A stretch of 13,453 nt of DNA from contig JAKBAQ010000050.1 of the NCBI GenBank assembly GCA_021808985.1, positions 1 to 13,453 of the forward strand, read 5' to 3'. Source of the stretch: Pseudomonadota bacterium. Lineage in GTDB: Bacteria > Pseudomonadota > Alphaproteobacteria > Acetobacterales > Acetobacteraceae. The position numbers and the translations under genes were made by a program. Shown in pieces: positions 6,509 through 11,426 of this stretch (positions are counted from its first letter, which is position 1; each line of letters starts with the position of its first letter). Under the pieces are notes generated by a model. The model had not been told where the DNA came from. It saw only the letters and a program-made list of their open reading frames with translations, and searched no databases.

Positions 6509-7648
6509 ATGGATGGCCTGAAATCGACGCTGAAAACAGCGGGTCTGCACGAATACATCTCCTCCGCCGCCGAGATCATCGAGGAGGCGCGCGCCGGGCG
6601 GATTTTCATCCTGGTCGATGACGAGGACCGCGAGAACGAGGGCGATCTGGTGATCCCCGCGCAGTTCGCCACGCCGGATGCGATCAATTTCATGGCCAAG
6701 CACGCGCGCGGGCTCATCTGCCTGGCGCTCACCAAGGGCCGGGTGGAGCGGCTCGGCATTCCGCTGATGAGCCAGGCCAACGGCACCCGGCATGAAACCG
6801 CCTTCACCGTCTCCATCGAGGCGAGGGAAGGGGTGACCACCGGCATTTCCGCGGCTGACCGCGCGCGCACCATCGCGGTCGCCATCAACCCGGAGCTTGG
6901 GCGCGATGATATCGTCACCCCCGGCCATGTTTTCCCGCTGATGGCGCGCGATGGCGGCACGCTGGTGCGCGCCGGGCATACCGAGGCGGCGGTGGACATT
7001 GCCCGCCTCGCCGGGCTCACCCCCGCCGGGGTGATCTGCGAGATCATGAACGATGACGGCACCATGGCCCGCCTGCCGGACCTGGTGGCCTACGCGCAGC
7101 GCCACAACCTGAAGCTCGGCACCATCGCCGACCTCATCGCCTACCGGCGGACCACCGAGCGCCTGGTGAAGTCGGTTGAGCAAGGGATGGTGACCGCGCC
7201 GAACGGCGTCCACTGGCGGATGATCGCCTATCAGAGCCAGGTTGACCGGGTTGAGCATCTGGCGATGGTGATGGGCGATGTGAACGGCGGCGAGCCGGTT
7301 TTGGTGCGCATGCACGCGGTGGACACGGTGAGCGACGTGGTGGGCGGCGAGCATCTGGCCAGCCTGCACGGCGCGATGCACCAGATCGCCGCCGCCGGGC
7401 GCGGCGTGGTCGTGCTGATCCGCGAGAACCGCAACACCGTGGTCTCCGAGCGCATCCGCGACCTGGTGAACGGCCGGACCGCCGCGCCAACCCTGCGCGA
7501 CTACGGCATCGGCGCGCAGATCCTGATCGATCTCGGCGTGAAGGACATGATCCTGCTCTCCAACCACAAGCGCACCATCGTCGGCCTGGAAGGGTACGGG
7601 CTGAACATGGTCGAGCAACGCGCCATTGAAGGAATTGACGAAAAATGA
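6509..7648 (+). CDS. ribBX: 3,4-dihydroxy-2-butanone 4-phosphate synthase fused to a degenerate GTP cyclohydrolase II domain (RibBX type)
   Basis: The N-terminal half makes 3,4-dihydroxy-2-butanone 4-phosphate from ribulose 5-phosphate, the four-carbon donor for lumazine. Residues 14-215 hold its active-site motifs: DDEDRENEGDLV (37-48), HARGLICLAL (65-74), TPGHVFPL (137-144), RAGHTEAAVD (154-163) and the glutamate of CEIMNDDG (177-184). The C-terminal half (about 220-379) has the GTP cyclohydrolase II fold, with LRDYGIGAQIL (329-339) and GLEGYGLNMVE (359-369). However, the region that should carry the three zinc cysteines (CTGDxxGSxRCDCG in active enzymes) reads DTVSDVVGGEHLASLHG, with no cysteine. 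The downstream GRGIGL-like catalytic stretch reads ENRNTVV. The domain should therefore be inactive as a cyclohydrolase. This matches the RibBX variant known in many Proteobacteria. A separate ribA is expected elsewhere. The stop overlaps ribH by 4 bases. Confidence 0.94.
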   Translation: MDGLKSTLKTAGLHEYISSAAEIIEEARAGRIFILVDDEDRENEGDLVIPAQFATPDAINFMAKHARGLICLALTKGRVERLGIPLMSQANGTRHETAFTVSIEAREGVTTGISAADRARTIAVAINPELGRDDIVTPGHVFPLMARDGGTLVRAGHTEAAVDIARLAGLTPAGVICEIMNDDGTMARLPDLVAYAQRHNLKLGTIADLIAYRRTTERLVKSVEQGMVTAPNGVHWRMIAYQSQVDRVEHLAMVMGDVNGGEPVLVRMHAVDTVSDVVGGEHLASLHGAMHQIAAAGRGVVVLIRENRNTVVSERIRDLVNGRTAAPTLRDYGIGAQILIDLGVKDMILLSNHKRTIVGLEGYGLNMVEQRAIEGIDEK

Positions 7649-8124
7649 GCACCGCTGACGCGCCGCCCCCCAAGGCGCCGCAACTTTTGGGCCCGGCGCC
7701 GAAAATCCTCGTCGTCACCGCCCCCTATTACCAGCATGTGGTGGAAGGCATGCTGGCCGCGGCGCGGGAGATTTTCGCCCAGGTGAACGCCGAGCTGAGC
7801 ATCGTGGAGGTCTCCGGCGCCTATGAGCTGCCGCAGGGCGTCGCCATCGCGGCCAGGAGCGGCAAGAGTTTTGACGGCTATATCGTGCTCGGCTGCGTGG
7901 TGCGCGGCGAGACCGACCATTATGAATTCATCTGTTCCGCCGCCATGGATGGTCTGATGCGCGTCGCGGTTGATCACGGCATCTGCCTCGGCACCGCCGT
8001 TCTCACGGTGGACACGCTGGCCCAGGCGGTGGCGCGCAGCCACGAGACCGGCGCGAACAAAGGCGCGGAGGCGGCGGTCGCCTGCCTCAGGCAGATCGCG
8101 CTGGCCCGGTCGATGGCGGCATGA
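7645..8124 (+). CDS. ribH: 6,7-dimethyl-8-ribityllumazine synthase
   Basis: Joins the RibB product to the ribitylaminopyrimidine to give lumazine, the penultimate riboflavin step. It normally assembles as a pentamer or larger shell in the cytosol. The protein has 159 residues. Motifs in order: APYYQHVVEGM (26-36) where the ring-stacking aromatic usually lies, VSGAYELPQGV (56-66), the catalytic loop GCVVRGETDHYEF (83-95) with H92 as the general acid/base, GTAVLTVDTLAQAVAR (116-131), and NKGAEAAVACL (138-148). The proline-rich first 20 residues are a family-variable extension. The start overlaps the ribBX stop and the stop overlaps nusB, both ATGA. Confidence 0.97.
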   Translation: MSTADAPPPKAPQLLGPAPKILVVTAPYYQHVVEGMLAAAREIFAQVNAELSIVEVSGAYELPQGVAIAARSGKSFDGYIVLGCVVRGETDHYEFICSAAMDGLMRVAVDHGICLGTAVLTVDTLAQAVARSHETGANKGAEAAVACLRQIALARSMAA

Positions 8125-8600
8125 GCGCGCGTCCCAGAACCATCTCGCGCCTGGCCGCGGTGCAGGCGCTGTATCAGGCCGAGCAGGGGCCAACCAGCCC
8201 GGAGACGGTGATCGACCAGTTCGTCCGCCACCGGATCGGCGGCGACGCCCCCGGCCATGGCGACATGAACGAAGGCCGCCTGAAAGCCGCCGACGTGCCG
8301 CTATTCGCCCGCATCGTGCGCACGGCGACGCAGCAGCAGGACACGATCGACGCCATGCTGATAGCGGCGCTGCCCGAAAGCTGGCCGCTGACGCGCATAG
8401 ACCCCGTGCTGCGCGCGCTGCTGCGGGCGGGCGGCGCCGAGTTATGGATGAGCGACGGCCCGCCCGCGAAAGTCGTCATCAACGAGTATCTGGACGTGGC
8501 GCACGGGTTTTTCTCCGGCGATGAGCCCGGCATGGCCAACGGCATCCTGGACCGCCTGGCCCATCTGCTTCGCCCGGCCGAGTTCCAAACCGCTTCATGA
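8121..8600 (+). CDS. nusB: Transcription antitermination factor NusB
   Basis: Works with NusE (S10), NusA and NusG at boxA RNA to give antitermination in rRNA operons. The protein has 159 residues, a usual alphaproteobacterial length. Visible features are an N-terminal RPRTISRLAAVQALYQAEQ (4-22), the central LTRIDPVLRALLRAGGAEL (94-112), and the C-terminal KVVINEYLDVAHGFF...MANGILDRL, equivalent to the conserved P-x-x-V-x-INE and F-V-NG-(I/V)-LD elements. A glycine- and asparagine-containing loop (39-51) is family-variable. The ribH-nusB-thiL order is conserved widely in bacteria. The start is fixed by overlap with ribH, and its own stop overlaps the thiL start. Confidence 0.93.
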   Translation: MSARPRTISRLAAVQALYQAEQGPTSPETVIDQFVRHRIGGDAPGHGDMNEGRLKAADVPLFARIVRTATQQQDTIDAMLIAALPESWPLTRIDPVLRALLRAGGAELWMSDGPPAKVVINEYLDVAHGFFSGDEPGMANGILDRLAHLLRPAEFQTAS

Positions 8601-9532
8601 GCGATGAGTTTTCCCGCATCGCACGGTATTTCGCACCGTTGGCGGGAAAAGAAGGCAGGGGACTGACCGACGACGCCGCCGTGCTCACCCCGCCGCCGGG
8701 CCGGGATCTGGTCCTCACCGTCGACCAGATGCTGGAGGATGTGCATTTCCTCACGCGGGACGATCCGGCCCTCATCGCGCGCAAGCTGCTGCGCCGCAAC
8801 CTCTCAGACCTCGCGGCGATGGGAGCGGTGCCGTTGGGCTATCTGCTCACCACCGCGCTGCCCGAAGGCGTGGGGGAGGACTGGCTGGCGGGCTTTTCGC
8901 AAGGGCTGGCGCAGGACCAGAAATTTTTCAATATCAGCCTGTTCGGCGGCGATTCATCCTCCAGTCGGGGCAAAATTTCACTAAGCGCGACCCTGATCGG
9001 CCACACCGCCCCCGGCGCGGCGCTGAGCCGCAACGGCGCGCGCGCCGGCGATGGCATATGGGTAACCGGAACCATCGGCGACGCGGCGCTGGGCCTGCGG
9101 GCGCGGCTGGGCGAGCTTGAAGATCCGTCAGGCTTTCTCACCGCCCGCTCCCTGCTGCCGGAGCCACGCATGGGGCTGGCGCTGGCCGGCCTGGTGTCCG
9201 CCGCCATCGATATCTCAGACGGGCTGGTGCAAGATCTGGGGCATATGTGCCAGGGCGCTGGCCTCAGCGCCGTCATCCGCGCCGGGCTGGTGCCGGCCTC
9301 CGCCGCGGCGGCGGCATGCGGCGCGGGCGCGCTGGAAGCACGGCTCACCGGCGGCGATGATTATGAGCTGCTGCTGGCCGTGCCGCCGGGCAATGGCGAG
9401 GCGCTGAAGGCCGCCTGCGGCGATCTGCCGGTGACCAAGATAGGCATGTTCCAGGCGGGCGCCGGTGTGCATGTGCTCAACGATTCGGGCGCCATGCTGC
9501 AATTCACCCGGCCCGGCTGGCGGCATTTTTAA
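8597..9532 (+). CDS. thiL: Thiamine-monophosphate kinase
   Basis: Phosphorylates thiamine monophosphate with ATP to thiamine diphosphate, the active cofactor. The protein has 311 residues, normal for the family (AIR synthase/PurM fold). In order: TDDAAVL (24-30, the Mg-ATP aspartates, with T in place of the usual G before DD), TVDQMLEDVHFL (41-52), LSDLAAMGAVPLGYLL (69-84), FGGDSSSS (116-123), VTGTIGDAALGL (156-167), AIDISDGLVQDL (203-214) and LTGGDDYELLLAVP (250-263). It overlaps the nusB stop by 4 bases and is the last gene of the plus-strand run. After its TAA comes an AT-rich stretch, then the hairpins shared with the convergent rpmG. Confidence 0.96.
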   Translation: MSDEFSRIARYFAPLAGKEGRGLTDDAAVLTPPPGRDLVLTVDQMLEDVHFLTRDDPALIARKLLRRNLSDLAAMGAVPLGYLLTTALPEGVGEDWLAGFSQGLAQDQKFFNISLFGGDSSSSRGKISLSATLIGHTAPGAALSRNGARAGDGIWVTGTIGDAALGLRARLGELEDPSGFLTARSLLPEPRMGLALAGLVSAAIDISDGLVQDLGHMCQGAGLSAVIRAGLVPASAAAAACGAGALEARLTGGDDYELLLAVPPGNGEALKAACGDLPVTKIGMFQAGAGVHVLNDSGAMLQFTRPGWRHF

Positions 9533-9597
9533 AGACTGTTTGAAATTATTAAAAATTTTTGCCCCAAAAAACTTTTCCCACGCAACTGCACGCGCAA

Positions 9598-9630
9598 AAA
9601 CCCCCGGCGCATCTCTGCGCCAGGGGGTTT
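9598..9630 (-). terminator. Intrinsic terminator of rpmG, possibly bidirectional
   Basis: A strong stem is formed by CCCCC (9601-9605) with GGGGG (9623-9627), and by GGCGCA (9606-9611) with TGCGCC (9616-9621). The loop is TCTC, and one A (9622) is bulged. The A and T flanks (9598-9600 with 9628-9630) can extend the stem. On the minus strand the stem is followed by TTTTT, so it should end the rpmG transcript. In the plus direction only TTT follows, but it may also help stop the thiL run. Confidence 0.75.
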
Positions 9631-9648
9631 GGCAAGGCCAGGCAGCCA

Positions 9649-9668
9649 GCTCTCCCGCGCGGGAGAGC
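9649..9668. repeat. Perfect 20-base palindrome after rpmG
   Basis: GCTCTCCCGC followed by GCGGGAGAGC is a perfect inverted repeat with no spacer, starting 4 bases after the rpmG stop. It is GC-rich and has no T-run on either side, so alone it is a poor intrinsic terminator. In RNA it would form a stable hairpin (with the central bases as the loop) that could protect the rpmG 3' end. CTCTCCCGC-type palindromes often occur as dispersed intergenic elements in GC-rich Proteobacteria. A copy count in the genome would be needed to show that here. Confidence 0.5.
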
Positions 9669-9672
9669 CTGA

Positions 9673-9840
9673 TTACTTGATCTTGGCTTCCTTGAACTTC
9701 ACATGCTTGCGTACGATCGGATCATACTTGTTGAGCTCAAGCTTCGCAGTCTGCGCGCGCGCGTTTTTCTTGGTTACGTAGAAGTAACCAGTGTCCGCGG
9801 TGGAAATCAGCTTAATTTGAACGACGTTGGATTTGGCCAT
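9673..9840 (-). CDS. rpmG: Large ribosomal subunit protein bL33
   Basis: A small 50S ribosomal protein of 55 residues, exactly the family length. It starts MAKSNVVQIKLISTADTGYF, followed by YVTKKNARAQT and ending DPIVRKHVKFKEAKIK. It has no cysteine, so it is the zinc-free form. A GGAG Shine-Dalgarno sequence (9853-9850) stands 9 bases before the ATG. It is convergent with thiL and followed by two hairpins. It lies 62 bases after the S41 peptidase gene on the same strand and has a possible promoter of its own. The rnr...rpmG neighbourhood is typical of alphaproteobacteria. The reading is certain from the complete match in length and pattern. Confidence 0.97.
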   Translation of the reverse strand: MAKSNVVQIKLISTADTGYFYVTKKNARAQTAKLELNKYDPIVRKHVKFKEAKIK

Positions 9841-9863
9841 GTTGAGAATCTCCAGAAGCGCGC

Positions 9864-9893
9864 CGTATGGCGCATTTTGCGCGGGTTGGTCAA
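9864..9893 (-). promoter_or_regulatory. Candidate rpmG promoter
   Basis: On the minus strand TTGACC (9893-9888) resembles a -35 element. CATACG (9869-9864), 18 bases on, is a weak -10. It sits in the 62-base gap between the S41 peptidase gene and rpmG, where a separate promoter for a ribosomal protein gene would be expected. The spacer contains a small hairpin (GCGCA/TGCGC, 9870-9882). The -35 is good and the -10 poor, so this is tentative. Confidence 0.33.
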
Positions 9894-9902
9894 GAGTTGT
9901 GG

Positions 9903-11426
9903 TTATGGCAGCAGCGCCGCCTGATAGGCTTTCAGGTTATTGAAGAGATACCCGGCGGCGGCAAAATCCTCGTCCGAGCCGGTATCAGCCGGGCAGGCGT
10001 CGCGCACGCTCAAAATATCGTCCACCGAGGCGCCAGCGCGGGTGGCGCGCGCCTGCGTCAGCGCCGGCGCCATCAGGTTCTTGCCCTTGGCCAGGGCGCT
10101 CAGCTGGGTTTGCAGCCCCGAGGGGCCGAGGCTGGTGCACACTTGCGGCATCACGCCCAGCCCTTGCAGGGGCCAGCCAAGCGGGGCCAGCACGCGGCTC
10201 CAGGTCACGAACAATTCACCCCCGTCGGGCAGGGTGGTCACGGTCTGCACCAGCCCCTTGCCCAAAGTCTCCGACCCCACGACCACGGCGCGGCGGTTGT
10301 CGGCCAGGGAGGCGGCGAGAATTTCAGCCGCGCTGGCGGTCTGCCCATCAACCAGCACGACAATCCTGAGCCCCCCGGTCAAATCCGAGCCCTCGGCCTC
10401 TACCGACTGGTCCGCATCCGGGTCACGCCCGGCCGTCTGCACAATCTCGCCGCTTTGCAGCAGCGAATCGGCGACCAGAATGGCCTGGCGCAATATGCCG
10501 CCGCGGTTGCCGCGCAGGTCCAGCAGCAGCCCGTCCGGCGCCGGCTGCGCCCCAATGGCCGTGGCCAGGGCAGAGGAGAACTGGTTGCCGGTGCCCTTGT
10601 TGAAGCCGGAAATTTTCAGGGCCAGCACGCCCGGCGCCGGCGAGGGTTCGGCAAACACCGTCTGCGGCGGAATGAAGGCGCGGGTGATGGTGACATTCTG
10701 CGGCACGCCGCTCCCGGCGGGGTCTTGCAGCTGCAGCGTGGTGGGGGTGCCGTAAATGCCGCTCATGCTGTTGTTCAGGTGGGTTATCTCGCCCGGATAA
10801 ACCGGCCTGCCATCCACCTGCAGCACCTGGGTTCCCACGCTCAGCCCGGCATTTTCAGCCGGCCCGCCAGCGGCGACGCTGCCGATCACCACCTCATCCC
10901 CCTGCTGCGCGAAGCTCACCCCGGCGCTGGCGAGGCCGGTTATCAGCAATTGGTCCTGCGCGGCCTGCAATGGCGGCTCGTAGCGCGAATACGGGTCGAA
11001 ATGGTTGAACAGCTCGTCAAAAAAACTGCTGATCACCCCTTGCGTGCCGGCCTGCTGCAACGCTGGCGAGACGGCATAGGCCGCGCTCGCCACCTGCGCC
11101 GCCGCCTTGCCCCAGGCCATCGCGTCATCGGGCGCGGGCGCGGGCACGGCCAGGATCATCTGCTCAGGCCCGTTCAGGGTTATCTGGTTGTTCACCAGGC
11201 TGGTGCTCAGGTCCGGGTCCAGCGCCGCCAGCCCGTTCAGGCCCCAGATGGTCATCTGCGGAATGGTGAGCTGCTGCAGCGCGCGCGGCGCGATATAGGC
11301 CAGCGCCGTGCCCCATACCGAGGCGGCCGTCACCGAATCGAACGCGGGCGCCGCCATCGCCGGGGAGCTCCACAGGCTTCCCGGCAAAATCACGCAGACA
11401 AAAAGGATGACAGCCGCGCGGATCAC
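9903..11426 (-). CDS. Exported S41-family peptidase with PDZ domain (C-terminal processing protease-like)
   Basis: A serine protease of the tail-specific/CtpA kind, 507 residues. The N-terminus is a signal peptide: a hydrophobic stretch at 4-19, then SSPAMAAP with likely cleavage after A26, so it should act in the periplasm or at the cell surface. A variable region (27-135) precedes FFDELFNHFDPYSRY (135-149), the usual entry to the CTP core. A PDZ domain follows at about 165-250 (IGSVAAGGPAENAGLSVGTQVLQVDG). The catalytic domain (about 265-435) has LLLDLRGNRGG (300-310), nucleophile S365 in GQTASAAEI and general base K390 in ETLGKGLVQT. The C-terminal 70 residues are unassigned. The start is GTG at 11426, overlapping the rnr stop (GTGA), so translation is probably coupled to rnr. 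The natural substrate is unknown. Confidence 0.9.
   Translation of the reverse strand: MIRAAVILFVCVILPGSLWSSPAMAAPAFDSVTAASVWGTALAYIAPRALQQLTIPQMTIWGLNGLAALDPDLSTSLVNNQITLNGPEQMILAVPAPAPDDAMAWGKAAAQVASAAYAVSPALQQAGTQGVISSFFDELFNHFDPYSRYEPPLQAAQDQLLITGLASAGVSFAQQGDEVVIGSVAAGGPAENAGLSVGTQVLQVDGRPVYPGEITHLNNSMSGIYGTPTTLQLQDPAGSGVPQNVTITRAFIPPQTVFAEPSPAPGVLALKISGFNKGTGNQFSSALATAIGAQPAPDGLLLDLRGNRGGILRQAILVADSLLQSGEIVQTAGRDPDADQSVEAEGSDLTGGLRIVVLVDGQTASAAEILAASLADNRRAVVVGSETLGKGLVQTVTTLPDGGELFVTWSRVLAPLGWPLQGLGVMPQVCTSLGPSGLQTQLSALAKGKNLMAPALTQARATRAGASVDDILSVRDACPADTGSDEDFAAAGYLFNNLKAYQAALLP

Noticed and set aside
9541..9590. AT-rich stretch after thiL (AAAAATTTTT and A-runs) as a terminator or origin
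   Set aside because: There is no GC stem before the T-run. It is short and has no DnaA-box-like repeats, so it reads as an ordinary AT-rich spacer.
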